Assembly (NCBI GenBank): GCA_025677815.1
Contig: JAIXMP010000004.1
Span: 434,001 to 498,000 of the forward strand
Length of the DNA stretch: 64,000 nucleotides
Direction of reading: 5' to 3'
DNA from: Phascolomyces articulosus
Taxonomy: Eukaryota; Mucoromycota; Mucoromycetes; Mucorales; Lichtheimiaceae
Position 1 is the first letter of the stretch; every line of letters starts with the position of its first letter. A program made the translations under genes and the position numbers. Below the pieces are notes generated by a model, which was not told where the DNA came from, did not search any database, and worked only from the letters and a program-made list of their open reading frames with translations. Positions 22,930 through 37,989 of this stretch are shown here, piece after piece.

Positions 22930-24259
22930 TGAATCTAACAACTTTTAGACTTTGTTGGCGACATTGCCTGATCTTTCGAACCCATTTCTCAACAAATAAT
23001 CGGGGCTTAAGAAGCTTTCAGAATGATTGCATGCTCTGGTACCCTACAAATATAACCAGCAGGACAATGCTTTCATACGAGAATCTGTAGTACACAAAAC
23101 TAAAAACTTTAGCAAAAAAAAAAAGAGAGTTGTATAATGTATTTTCATATTTTTTTTTGATGCCTTACCAAAGTTTCTAAAAGAAATGATTTTTAATTCC
23201 CGTATCATCTCCTCCTCGTTGTTGCATTGTAATAAATGCTGCATGGTGGAATATACTTTTCATCATTCTTTGTGAAAGGTAGTCTCCATGATCTCCTTCT
23301 TACTAATGTCTTCAAAGTCATCATTTGTTCTCCCATATTCTGCTATTCCGTATTCAATATAATTTTTAAATAACACAAAGTCGGGCCAAAATGATGATAT
23401 CTTGGATAGAATGGGGTAACACCAGTTATGGCACGTTCATGATTATCGATCGTTGTAGTTGAAATAGAGGAGCCGTTGTCTCTAAGAAACCAAATAACAA
23501 TATACTGAATAAAAAACATAATATGTTGATTGAGAAAGTCGATTACTATCAAATAAATCTCTTCCTGTTTTAACCAGTATGTCATCATACATACATCTTA
23601 TTTAACATCAGTCAAACACATCCAAGAATATCCATTTCAGATACTTTTTTTTACCCATTCGTAAACTCTGTATCTATATACACTAATAATGTCCATCATC
23701 ATTTTTTGAATCCAATACATATCGTAGTATTCTCGAGCTTTTAGAAATCCAGATTTGGTGACTTCATCATATAACTCGTCCAGTAATTCTTTTTTATTTG
23801 CGAGTAATTGCATAAAGAATGATGGAGATGATGATAATGATGATTGTGTAGTTTTCATGTTTTTGAATTTGTCAAAGCCCTTATACAAATTTTTGAACTT
23901 TTTTTTGATTTCTTTTCGTATTCACAAAGGCAACTTTTTTTTTGTTTCCATGATTTTTTTATGTTGAGTGGGTGTAAACTCATTTTCCCAACATGTACAG
24001 TATCACTAACATTCAGAATAAAGGAGTGTGATGCACTATATAGGATTGCGTTAACTAGTAAAAACATATAGTTTCAATAAGGAAATGCAATGGATATACT
24101 TACTGTTCATAATCACAACTTGATCCATATCTATATACAACGTCTTCTACCTTTGTACCATCACCTAAACTACTTGCTTCCATCATCTGGTCCATCGTAT
24201 GCTTCTTTATAATTGTCATTCATATATTGGGTTAATGGAAAACTGTCGTTTTTCGAACT
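22930..24259 (-). pseudogene. Broken gene of a lineage-expanded Mucorales-type family
   Basis: Ordered coding fragments lie on the minus strand in changing frames. From 24259: SSKNDSFPLTQYMNDNYKEA, a frame change, then GDGTKVEDVVYRYGSSCDYE, a still functional-looking intron (24103-24036, GTAAGT...ATATAG) that joins CDYEHASHSFILNVSD, a one-base frame slip near 23990 into WENEFTPTQHKKIMETKKK, a TGA stop at 23922-23924, then KKELLDELYDEVTKSGFLKA and YDMYWIQKMMMDIISVYRYR, later FWPDFVLFKNYIEYGIAEYG, EEEMIRELKIISFRNFG and CPAGYICRVPEHAIILKAS. At least three frame changes and several stops break it. The blocks resemble, from memory only, a large family of unknown function found in many copies in Mucorales. 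Function is not known. The preserved order and intron show this is gene decay, not chance frames. Confidence 0.65.
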
Positions 24260-26934
24260 CTAATAAAATAAAAACATATCAGATACCTTGGAAAAAACAA
24301 TAAATAAAGGGTAAATTGAATTATGCCTATCCCCTAAACCAGACTTCCGGATGACCAGGCGCGTTTTTTTAAAATGTATGAAAAAGATCCTGAGGCACAG
24401 TAAGTAGTTGGGAAATTATTATTCGAGTTTGAAGTTGTAGCTGATGGTGGGTTGTTGTTACTGTTGGAATTTGGGGGAAGTAGCGGTAATGCTTGTTGTT
24501 AAATTGTCATTGTTGGTATTAGAAAAAAGGACAGCAATTGCTGTATTATTCTCTAGCGATAAATGCAACTATTAAAGCTTACCTATTGATAATAATATAA
24601 GGTAGAGCTCACTACTCATTCCAGATGCTGTTCGCTCACCGCTAATAAGTTTCGACGGTTGTAACCTTCAGCATGATAAAATGAAGCAATATTTGCTTAC
24701 CCATAATTAGTTGAAATCATGGATTGAAGATTTTCCAGGATATACTATTGATATATTATATAATAACTATGAACTCAATCTAGGATTACCAGATAATAAT
24801 ATACTTTTCTTATCCTTGTTCGTATTTAAATAATTTGCCATTCGGTTTCTAAAATAAGAAAGCATAAATAAAGCCGAACATTAAGAAAAGTACATTGTAA
24901 TCAGTCCAGGTAGAACGCGAAGAAACTGTAGGTTTGGGAGTAATGACACAAATCTGTTGATGTTGCAGAAGTGGAAGACAAAAATTTATACTACTATGTA
25001 GATATGGATTAAATCAGCATTTACGAACTTTTTATAAAAATAGTGCTGAAAAGCATGGAATTACTCTGTGTGACAAATCGTTCAAAACTCAAAAGAATAT
25101 GTCATTTGATGAAGATCATGAACGTTTGTACAAAGCAGCACCAAGTAAACAAATTACCCATCTAAGATGTCTTTTTAAATGAAATTGGACATAACAACAC
25201 CTTTTTAAAATCCAGGAGGGGGGGAGAATCAAGAAATGGAAGTGATCAAACTCAAAACTAATATAACTATTGATGTCTATTAGGAAAAAGAGATCAATTT
25301 GAATTCGAAAATGAACTTATAATTATGCAATTGCGCTATATTTACTAGGGTTAAATCAAGTTACTATCTGAAGGTGCTATAATGCCTATTAAGTGGAGTA
25401 TGTTTATATAATAACATGCTGCTTACTTTGAGATTTCAATTCTAATGTATCTGTTTGCATTATTACTGGTATCCGTTTGAATCCTATTTAAAATAAATGT
25501 GATATTGAACATCCCAAAATGGTATTCAATATAGCTGCATATAGTATGGGCAATCATGAAATTTAGCCCATATGTATGTATATATCAAAAATAACATCTC
25601 TGAGGTTCCTTTTTACTTATATATCCTGAAGAGGAACAGCTTTGAAATAAATATATAGCACGGCTATAGCTAATTCTCACGAATCACTAACCATGATATT
25701 ATAATTAAGTTGATAACCTTGTTGGCTTAAATTTGTGGTTATGTCATTTTCAGAGACAATAACCTAATTTTGCCCGGATGAAGTACTTGATTTGGATATT
25801 ATTTTATGATTCCTTTTCAAATACATTTAGCTGTGGCTAAATATTACTTTTGCTCTTCCGGATTTCGTGTCACCATCATAATAACACGCTCTTTTTCTTA
25901 GATATTTTATCAAGAAGAGCATCAAGGTTCAAAAGTAGAGATAAAGCAACACTCTTGTTTACCATACAAACTATTATCCATCCATGAGGTAGAATTATAT
26001 TGTGACAATAATAGGACATCTACATACTACAAAAAAAAACATGCATGATTGTAATTTAATAATCAACGACTATTATCATAATAGATACTATCATGTTTCA
26101 ACTTATAGTTGAAAACTAAAAACAAAAGAAAAAAGAATCGTAATCGGTTTCTTTCAATGAGAGATACACGTAATCATAGCATGTAATTAGTTCCAAGACT
26201 CCGAACTGTTCTATAAAGGTGTGTGTATGCTGTACTTACCGTTTATGCAAAACGAGGGATTTGGATTGGTTAACACCGCATTGACGGTGAAATTGGATTC
26301 TCACCAATCATTTCCCTTTTCTCAACTCCTTAGGAAATTTGATTAGACTGGGTCATAGTGCTTTATAAGTGTTATATATTCTTTTTGACAAGTTTAATAT
26401 ATCCTAGTAATAACTATTTAAAAGGGGTAAAATTTTATATTGAATTTATTCAAAGAAGAGTGCAAGTGTTACCTATTTATTAACAAACGGGCGATCAAAC
26501 ATGTGGGTTTATTATATCAACAACGCACACCACACTACACCACGTTACAATTTATATATATTTATATATATACAAGTCACTCCACCATTTTACTCCGTTT
26601 TAAGGTGCCACACCACTTCGAGAACTCGCGCTTTCTTCTTCTTCCTTTATTTTTCTACTTTAACAAAAAGAGAGAGAAAGATAAATCCATATTTAAAAAT
26701 CAAAACATAACAAAAAATGTAACAAAAGAGCCTTTTTTATTTTACCTTCGACTGTCTTTTTATTTGTAGTGGGGAGGAAGGAGAAAGAAAAGAGAGTGAG
26801 TGAAAAAGAAAGGAACTTGTGTGTGTGGGTGTCGTATTTTTCCTTTCAAATAGCACAAAACCACGTACCTATTACTTTTCACTTATATATAAACATTTAA
26901 ATAATTCAACAGATCGAGGGACTCAAAAAAACAA
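24260..26934. other. Gene-poor region upstream of DEF1
   Basis: No intact gene seen. A plus-strand stretch at about 25009-25180 stays open for some 55 codons (for example HLRTFYKNSAEKHGITLCDK) and may be a relic, but has no recognisable partner exons. The right end, 26400-26934, has TATA-like repeats at about 26547-26571 and a purine-rich leader, consistent with the DEF1 promoter. Confidence 0.45.
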
Positions 26935-29900
26935 ATGACATTACACGAAACACGCTCAACACCATCCAATTTAACAAGAACCACAGGGACTAATAATAAC
27001 AGAGGGTCCCTTTCATCCAGCAATGGACAAAATAATTTGAAAAAACTTAAATCAAAATATTCCTCGAAAATATCTACTTTGAAAGAATTATTTGAAGATT
27101 GGTCTGATGAAGATTTATTATTTGCTTTACAAGACGCCGATGGTGATCTGGAATTGACAATCGAACGGATTAGCGCGGGTGAGCAGCCCTTTAAAATATA
27201 AAATCCCCTTTCCTTTACCTATTCACTATCACTATCACGCTCTCAAAGAGAATAAAAGGGAGAAACTGATGGATATATAATGATCTTATTTTTCTTCTTC
27301 CTCTTAGGACACGCCGTTCAATGGGGTGAAGTTAAAAGCAAAAAGTCAAAGAAAGAAGCAGCAAAAGCAAAGGCAGTAGCTGCAGCAACAGCATCACATT
27401 CTACTACTACAACATCAACATCATCCAGTTCGTACTTACATCGAACAATCGAGAGAACACAGCAAATACCCCAAAATAACAGTGAACGAGGTCGAGGATC
27501 TCGAGGTAAATATATAATATATCTAAAAAGCATTTTCTATTCTTTTTCTCCTCTTTTTTATATATATTTATTTCTCCCTCCATAAAATATCCCTTCTTCC
27601 CCAATGATGAAATTCTGTTTTTTTTATCTAGATGACGACATCATTTACTAATTTATATATCTATATATGTATTTAAAAAGGTGGTCTGACATCAACATCG
27701 ACTTTACAACCAACAAATAACCGTAGTAGTAGTAATACTACTCGTGGGAAACCAGCTTCCACTGCCACCGCATCATCAAATCAACAGCAGCCACCTTTAC
27801 AATCTCAAGCTGCTTCATGGGGAAAACAAACAAAGCCAATACAATCTACTGAACGCGCATCCATTGGTGGTTCATGGGCTTCCATTGCTTCAGCTCCTAA
27901 GCCTCCAGATGCAAATGAACCATCCTCAACAGCATCAACAACAACGAATAATAATAATGATTCATGGAATATAACACAAGAAAGTTGGCCAGCTGCGTCA
28001 TCTTCCGATACGAGTAATACATGGTCAGCTAATAAATCATCATGGGATAATAATAATAATAACGAACAATCTGAAAACCATACCACCACTCCTTCTCTCC
28101 ACGTCGAACAAAAACCTCCTATTCCTACAACAAACTCCTCCTCCGCCACTTCCTCCTCAGCACCGCCTGCCAAAACATGGGCAAGCTTATTAAAGTAACG
28201 TGTTTTTTCTATTTAATTCAATGATATATCAAAAGTATATATATGTAAAAGATAGAAATATTAATAGAGAAATATATTAGATCAAAACCAGCACCTGAAC
28301 CAGAAACAAAACCTGAAGAAGAGAAAGAGCCAATCGCTAAGGATAATTGGGATGCACCAGCAGAAGATAGTTGGAACGCAACACCTGCAGACACAACGAC
28401 AACAGCAACTGAAGGATGGGATGCACCGGTTGCAGATACCAATGAAATAAGTGACACATGGACATCTACTGAAACAGAGCAACAAACCACATTCGGTTCT
28501 TCCTCGTTATTAAAAGAAGAAGAACAAGAAGAACAAAAAGAACAAGAGGATACACTCTACCAAGCTGTATCTCCGCCACCATCTACTACCAAGGTCCCAG
28601 AAGCACCAACGGAATCTATTACAAATATTACATCAGAAACCGATATTGTAAACGATGACAAACAAGACCAAGCTGCAGCATCTCCACCCGCAGCAGCACC
28701 CGTTGTTACAGATAATAATAAAACCAAGCAACCTGTAGGTGGTCGTCGATTACGTCAAGAAGAGCCTGTGGTCCTTCCAAACAATACGTCATTGACAGGT
28801 GTTGACGTGAAGTTTGGAAGTTTAAGTCTTGAAGAAACCACAGATATTACCACCAACACGACCACTGCTAGGTAATTTTTTTTTTTGAAGAAAAAAAAAG
28901 AAACGCGTAAAAAGGATATTTATGTGGGATACATGTATTGAAAAAAAAGGAGAAAGGTTAGACAAGAGAAGAAAAAAAGATCACCTTATCTAAATATTGT
29001 TATTTTCGTGACAGATTGAATGAACATGATAAGCAAGATCCAGTGCATCAAATTCCTGATGAAAAAGCAACAACCCATTCAATTGAATCACAGCAAAATT
29101 ATTTGAATCGTTATTCTGCAAAGGCACCTGCTGCTGCTGCACCTGCTGCCGCCGCTGCCACTGCGACTACAGCTGTTGGTCAATCTACCAGTTTACCTAC
29201 TTCTGAGGCATTAACAGATCCATCCTCTTATTTGAAACAACAGCAACAACAACAACTTGGTGGTATGGATCATCTTACTTCTGCTTATAGTTCTTATATG
29301 CCAAATCAACATCTCAACAGTATTCCTGGCTACGGTGGTATTAATCCAATGGGTTCTATGGGCGAATATGGTGGCTATGGTGCTGAAGCTCAACGTGCTT
29401 CTATGGTGAGTAATTGAGTTTAACGAATTATATAGAGTAAGGCCATACATTAGACTTTTTTTTTCTGACCTTTGGGATTCTGTTTTTTATTTTTTATTTT
29501 TTGATTCGTGGGTTTGCAATTGTATGTGTTTTGTGTGTATGCGTATGATGATATGTTTATCACTTTTAGGGCTACTATGATCCTAACACATTCGACCATT
29601 ATTCTCCTTCGGTTTCATCTGGTAATGCTTATCAAATGCGTGACAAATATAATCAAGACGCTACCAATGCTGCCAATATGCAATCTAATGCTGCTCAGCA
29701 AGCGATTGCACAACAAGCACAACAGCAGCAACAACAACAACAGCAACAGCAACAACATCAAATGTACCCGGCCAACATGAACCCTTATTACCAATATTAC
29801 TACATGCCAAGTCACTTTAATACTTATCAACAATCGGCCTATGGTCAACCATTTTTGAACAAGAGCATGTATCAACAAATGTACCAGACTTCTACGGGTA

Positions 29901-30406
29901 AACCTACTAATGCTTCTGCAAGCACCCAACAGTATACCACGCAGCAACAACAAGTACAACAACATTTGTATAATCAAGCTCTTTCGGGTGCTGCTTCAGG
30001 TACTGGTGGTTATGATGATATGTCTAGTTTACAACACCAGTTTGCTACCGCTGCAGCTGCTGGTGGTAATATGGGATTACATGATTATCAAAAGCCATCC
30101 ACCTATGGATCCGGAAGTTCACAAATCCCAGGCTTTTTTGGTGGAGGTGCTGCTGGTCAACAACAGCAGCAATCTCAACAAACTGCTCAACAAGGCCAAG
30201 GCAAAGTAGATTCAAGCAATGGACAATATAAACCCAATAGCTCTCAACAAACTGGCATGCCTAATCCCTCTAATTATTTTAACCATCAACAACAGCAACA
30301 GATGGCTTCTTATTCACAACATTCTCAGCAGTTCCCAATGCAACAACATATGGATAACTCTCAACAGTTACCCCAAGGTCGTCAACAGCAATATTGGACT
30401 CAATGA
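26935..30406 (+). CDS. DEF1: DEF1, RNA polymerase II degradation factor
   Basis: Six exons (26935-27178, 27308-27505, 27681-28194, 28281-28871, 29015-29405, 29570-30406) give 924 aa. A CUE-type ubiquitin-binding domain lies near residues 45-85: STLKELFEDWSDEDLLFALQ followed by DADGDLELTIERISAG, and then HAVQWGEVKSKKSKK. The rest is low-complexity: Ser/Thr/Asn-rich, Pro-rich with repeated W (DNWDAPAEDSWNA), then Ala-rich and Gln-rich (a Q run near 29730-29757) to YWTQ. This plan, CUE then a long Q-rich tail, is that of fungal Def1, which promotes ubiquitylation and degradation of stalled RNA polymerase II; in yeast the Q-rich tail is cut off by the proteasome to let the protein enter the nucleus. 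It is convergent with ERG24, 130 bp apart. Confidence 0.85.
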
Positions 30407-30536
30407 AATTATTAATAAATTGAAATTTGGATATTATATTTTTCAAAAATAATAAATTAAATAGTTTTTTTTATCATAATTCATATATAATTACTATACA
30501 ATTATTTTCGGATTGTTATTATCTTGTTATTATTAC

Positions 30537-32395
30537 TTAATATACATAAGGGATAATACGATATTTGACTATGGAACAATATTTTTCCCAGTCTTCTCCA
30601 TATTTCTTCCTGCATTTATCATCATCACGACGTTCACGATGAATCAGCAAAATGGCAAAATAAATACAGTAAAAATATGGGATGACAGAATCAAAACCAC
30701 AAGGAAGACACCATGCCACAGACATGATCCAATCTCCCAAATAATTGATGTGGCGTGCTTTTCCCCACCATCCAGAAGTAATCAAACGCGACCCTGTTTT
30801 GGTTTGAATATACTTTAAATCTATAATTTTTTTATTCGAGTGAGTTGATGTCCAAAAAAAACATCCTCTCTTACCCCATTAGTATATACAAATTACTTAC
30901 CTTTCACACTGTCATCATTTGGATTGGTTCGGAATGTATCCTTTTGACTATTTGCTGAACGGAAAATGTAGTATCCCAACACTTCAAGACTCACAACAAC
31001 AATAACATGTAAAACATTGAGATCGAGTGGGAAGTCAGCAAGATAACGTGTTTGTAAACTGTACATCATCGGGACCCAACATAAGTTACCAAAAGCAAGC
31101 ATGAATCCGAATCCATCTGTCAATCATTGATAAAAAAAATATTAGTACACTTGAAGCTGGCTTTTTCTTTATCAAGTTATACATAAAATAATAAGCGACA
31201 CTTACCTGTGGTAATATCCATTGTAGTTAAAATAGAAACCTTTTGTAACATTAAATAAAAATACACAGTACAATATTAATTATTTACTCATGATAAATAG
31301 TCATTTATTTAACGTTTCCCATGGTTTTACCTCATTATATAACGCATCAAGGATATAAATGGCATGGAATGCAACCACGAGACCCATACTATTTGTAACT
31401 CGACCCAATGAAGCATATTGCTTGAGCATCATACAAACATCAACGACCAACCATCCCAAAAGTCCAGGACGTAATTCAATAATGAACTTGAGATCAAAGT
31501 TACCAATACGGGGGTTCAATTCACGTCCAATCATAAACTATATATATGAATAGATAACAATTTCTATAAGATGATCCACTCGTATTACATATGGATGAAA
31601 GACCGGCTCTTTTTTTTTCTTACATCATAAAGAATGTTTCCAGTGTTACCACCTAAGGCCAAAAGACGAGGTCCGCCAATGAAACTCTTGATATAAACAG
31701 CAATGGATACAACATAGGCGATAATGACTGTAGCAACAGCCAAATGACCAAAATTATCATATACCCAAATTGGAGTAGCAAGCCCTTGAGATCGATGAGA
31801 GATCATACTAATCATGAAGGCAGTCTGGGCAGCTTGAAGAGCATTCAATTTATAGGTAAGTCGCGTTCCATCACGTAACTTGGTTCCTTGCACCATTTCA
31901 CCTGGCAATGCAATTGAATAAGTGATAATTTGAGCAAGAAAACCAATGACCCATACGATAGACCAAGGTTTCCAACTGGTTACCAAGGAAACAAACATTT
32001 CCCACGAGAATTTTCCTTCCACGATATCTGAGGTAAAGGCATAAAGTCGATGGATTGGATTATAACCAGTATTATCACAGCCAAAAGCAAAAGTAATGAC
32101 CAAGATTGGAAGAAAAATGACCATAGTAAATGCTCCAATAGGTCCTAAAAACCTTTATCATATAAATTTCTTTACGATTAATTCAAGAAAACCTTTTCCT
32201 GGGGGTTATATAAGTATTGGGGGGAACGTACTCATAATGTTCAGTTTTGGGATTGAGTTTTGCCCAATCAAGAGGTTGTTGATTCTTAATAGTTGATTTT
32301 TCACTCGTACTTCCCGAGGTTTTTTTTATAGATTTTGATTGACCTCGAGTGATTGATTCATTTTGTGATACTGGAACCTTCTTTTGCTTTCCCAT
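30537..32395 (-). CDS. ERG24: Delta(14)-sterol reductase (ERG24)
   Basis: Six exons on the minus strand (32395-32232, 32152-31624, 31537-31331, 31239-31206, 31116-30901, 30820-30537) make 477 aa. A Lys/Ser-rich cytosolic leader is followed by [11 protein letters not shown] (joined across intron 1), many hydrophobic segments, [59 protein letters not shown] and a terminal [20 protein letters not shown]. These are the signatures of the ERG4/ERG24 family; [17 protein letters not shown] and [15 protein letters not shown] mark the C-14 reductase branch. The enzyme uses NADPH to reduce the 14,15 double bond left by CYP51 in ergosterol synthesis, in the ER membrane, and is a morpholine target. The fourth exon is only 34 nt. 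It lies 218 bp downstream of enolase on the same strand. Confidence 0.92.
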
Positions 32396-32613
32396 GATGA
32401 AATAAAAAAAAAAAGACCAAAAGTGTTTTTTTTGCGTTTGCGCGCACAACGCATTAAAAATCTGTTGAGTTTTAAAAAAAAATATACATGGCAAGTTTGT
32501 TACAAACAAAATGAACTGGGAGGGAAGATTTTGCTTCGTAGATGAGATTTTTTTATGATTTTTATGGTATACTAAGTTATAAAGGGAGGATGTGTGGTGT
32601 GATGTGTAATTAT

Positions 32614-34365
<1,752 letters not shown>

Positions 34366-34366
34366 T

Positions 34367-34374
34367 TATTTATA
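34367..34374 (-). promoter_or_regulatory. TATA box of the enolase gene
   Basis: TATAAATA on the minus strand, 77-84 bp upstream of the enolase ATG. A pyrimidine/purine-rich leader lies between. Position and sequence fit a core promoter of a highly expressed gene. Confidence 0.6.
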
Positions 34375-37300
34375 CAAAGCGATTTTTTCCGAGAATATTT
34401 CGTTTCAGGTCCCACATGAAAGCGCATGATCCGATCCATGGAACAAAGTTGAGCTTCCGCGGCTATCTCTGACGTCAACCCCTTCGGTTGGCTTTGCTTG
34501 CCCCGCAATTTGGCGGAAGCAATACGAAAACTAGTCGGCTGTTTTAGGCCTGTTTTTGGTTTGCTAACCCGGTAGTAAATACACACACCCGGACCTCTTT
34601 TTACACACTGTTTGCTCTAATTGAAAAAACACCCAACAATTTAACACTAAAAGGAACTATATGCATATGCATCTATTTCTTATAAAGAAGATAAATATAC
34701 TATATCTCTCTCACACAGATACATGGTTATTAACCTGGCTATATCTCAAGACTTAACAACCTTCTTTCTTGAAAGAGGTTTCCCTCTCTCCTCGTACTAC
34801 AACTTCGTTGATCTTCCATGGTCCGTGCGTTCTTTTATTTGTTTTTATTTTCTTCTTGTTTCTATTTTTTTCTTATTAGTCTATATCATTCAAGCAAGAA
34901 ATTTATTTTTCGTTGAAGATAGTAGGTTGAATAAGATAATTAACATAGGCGCATATTTGGTCATTGGAACGTGTAATCGAAGGATTCCGTTTCGCGTAAC
35001 AGAGCCGGGTACATCATCATTTTAAACATGGTTACAATAAGTTACCTATGCCACCCGAAATGGTGGGTTTCCAATCCCAAAAATGGTATAAATACACTTT
35101 CGTATATAAAGATCCCTGCGCAATAATATATTTAACGGAATAATTGATTTGGCCAGGGTGTCATGCTCTTGAAAGATAGAAATTATTGATATAATAATTG
35201 ATCAAGCTATTTATAATGAATCTTCGGTTTACTTTTAGAAGTAATTATTCGATTTTATATGCTTGATATCATGTCATTTAATGTGTCCCTATTAAAACGG
35301 GTGATCTAGTGCATATTTCTATTGTGGGCAATTTAGTTTTAACATACTCAGCAGTATCATACTGACTTATTGGTGTATATATTTATTATTGTTGTTAAAT
35401 TTTTCTTGCATATACATATGCAACTGTTTGATATATGGAATGTAATAGTTTGACAGGAAATTTTGAAATTACACAAGTTCACCTTTTTTTATAAGTTTAA
35501 TTTTTATTGATTTATACAAAAGATGCATTTTTTTCTGTAAGTTCTGATTTTTATTCAAAAGGTGCACCTTTTTTTTGAATTTCTTTTTTTCAAGTGCGGA
35601 TGTATCAAAATCACCATCACAAAAGAAGGTGCACCTTTTTGAATGTGCACCTTTTTTCATGACACCTGATAGTAATCTTCTGCTATGTGCAAAAAATAAA
35701 ATGTATTCCGGACAAGTGATGATCGAGCTGCGCCTCAAGCATCTGAATTACTTAAGAAAAAACTCTTACTTAGGGGGCTTAAGTTACACTAAGCCTTCTC
35801 CACTTAGACTATAGGTTTACTTCTAGAAATAACTTTGAATTGATTTTTGAAAATAAGCATCAACAAATCCTTTTTTTTTTCAAAATTCAAAATCCCTTTT
35901 ATTAGTAGCCTTAGATGTCCCCTTTATCTATATTAATTTATTTAAAAGGGTTGCTATCGAAGCTTTTGTTTATAACTTACATTTTATTATGCAACGAGAA
36001 AAAAATACACTTGAACAAAATTTCGACTTGAATCATTTGGCTGGTGTTGAAAATCGAGAATACTGAAGGCTTCATATAAAGGCCTCTAAGGATTGCTTTT
36101 TTTTCTTAAGTAATTCAGTTGCTTGAGGTGATTAGCAACATTCCAGTGCCAATAAAAGAGAGCAATAAAGAAGCAGATGGTATTCAAAGGCACAAACAGA
36201 TTCAGTACCGCAAGTTATAACAAACAAACCTTTTTGTTAATGTTCAAAAACAGGAGCACTTTATCGGTGTTTCCACCAGGATCCCTCAAGGAAGAATATT
36301 TTAAAAAAGAAGGGTCTGTTCCTGATAATGAATGAATTGCAAATCCATATTGTGCTCAGTTATCAACAGGAGTTATCAAAAATTAAAAGAGCCAACTTGA
36401 GAGATAACACTCAGGCCAAGAAAACCATCAGTTTTACATTTGTTGCAAATACCTGCTGCTGAAATTACTACATTTAGAGTACGTACCTGGATTACGTTAT
36501 GTGGTTCTTACCCATCGATCCTCTTGTTTTATTCAAATCATCTGATGTTTAATACAACAAGTAACTTGACTGTACAATTGTTATCTGGTGCTATTGTAAT
36601 CACGGTTTCAACCTTGTCTATTGATGAAGCAACAGGCGACCGAAAAGCTACATTGTACAGCGGATGCCTGAACACAAAAAAAATCCTTTGATAAACGTGT
36701 CATATTGGTTGATTCATTAAGGCAAAGGATACAAATAGTTGATAAACAAATAACCACGAGGAAGTAGCTATCAAAATATATGCGTGAAATTATCGACTGT
36801 CTCATAATGTTGGAAGCTGCTGAACATTATGATAGCAGCAACGGAAATCCTGGTCTGCATGGTTTTGATATTCATGAAACGGCTCTGGCTATAATGAACA
36901 ATGTATCTCGAACGCATCGACAAAAGAAAATGCAGAATTATGCAACCTTTTTATAAAAAAAGCATCCCGAAATACATTTCAAATATAAAAATCGTATAAG
37001 TAGGTTTCAATGATGATCACTGAAACATCAACCTGTATGGTTCAATTTTCTCAGGTTACTTAACTTTGGTCCCAGTTTCATATCATGCGCTCACTTTCAA
37101 AACCATGCCCTGAAGACAAATTTAACTTCCAATCACTGTAAATATCTATCACTACAAGCACAATGGGACCAGTATATTCCATTTGATTGGTTGTAATAAG
37201 CTCACACAATGAATATGGTGCCACAACAATGCTATAAGCCTAAAAAAGTATGACTTTTCTTATCGTTAAAAAAACGCCCAAAATTTTCGAAATTCTGTGA

Positions 37301-37989
37301 AAGAAATTCAGGTGAGAGGAAAAGTTTGATAAGGCATCATGTTTTTTTGTGTGGTGAGTCCCGTGGAAATAACAAGATCGCTGCCGATAAAAAGTTATCA
37401 ATAACATAAACAAATAATGATGATGATGATATGATGCAGCAACAAGCCCTTTTGCTTTTCCTGCACACTTCACCCCCTGAATGATGGTTGATTAAACTAA
37501 GGATAAATTTCCTTTCAGTATTTTGTTCTTATTGGTGTTTATCAACGAGTGTGTGAATTCATGAAATAAGCTAGTGTGCATGTAACTCTTTTTACGCTTG
37601 TGATTTTGTATAACTATAAAACATTATCGAAATTTCTTTTTTTAGATACTCTTTCAAAATAGAGATAAAAAATCGATATAACTCTTTTCTTCCCTGTTAT
37701 ATTCTACCAACACTCTATATACTTATATGCCCATTAGATTCTTATTGATATTTTAATATAAATTATATATATATCTATATATATATATATATAACCAAAG
37801 TTGCTTATCTTTTTTTTTGTTTCCCTGAGAGTCATATATAAAACATATGAACCACTTGGTTTAATAGCTGAGTCTATAACAGGAGTATGCATATTAGTTC
37901 CCACGATATTTTAAACGACTGACGAACCTGAATGAATTAGAATTTCACATTTCTTCTCTACTTTTGAACAAAAAAGCAAAAAAAAAAAA
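34375..37989. other. Gene-poor region of about 3.6 kb with faint relics
   Basis: The left end is the enolase upstream region and is notably less AT-rich (34420-34570). A cluster of GTGCACC-T(n) units lies at 35478-35657. From about 36240 to 36700 the plus strand has broken frames such as LSYQQELSKIKRANLRDN and, in another frame, AEITTFRVRTWITLCGSYPS, which look like eroded coding sequence that I cannot name. A (TA)n tract lies at about 37762-37792. No intact gene is seen. Confidence 0.5.
35478..35657. repeat. Cluster of GGTGCACC + T-run units
   Basis: Five related units occur in 180 bp: near 35478 (GTTCACCTTTTTTT), 35520 (GATGCATTTTTTT), 35560 (AAAGGTGCACCTTTTTTTT), 35627 (AAGGTGCACCTTTTT) and 35644 (TGTGCACCTTTTTT). 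The core GGTGCACC is a palindrome. Confidence 0.7.

Noticed and set aside
22965..22985. Minus-strand GGGTTCGAAAG as a tRNA B box
   Set aside because: The last bases do not fit the B-box consensus and no cloverleaf forms; it lies within the decayed gene.
29615..29977. Leu-rich minus-strand ORF
   Set aside because: It is the complement of the CAA/CAG-rich DEF1 exon and has no independent support.
35469..35738. Lys-rich minus-strand ORF with KKVHLL repeats
   Set aside because: Explained by the GTGCACC-T(n) repeat units; no protein family evident.
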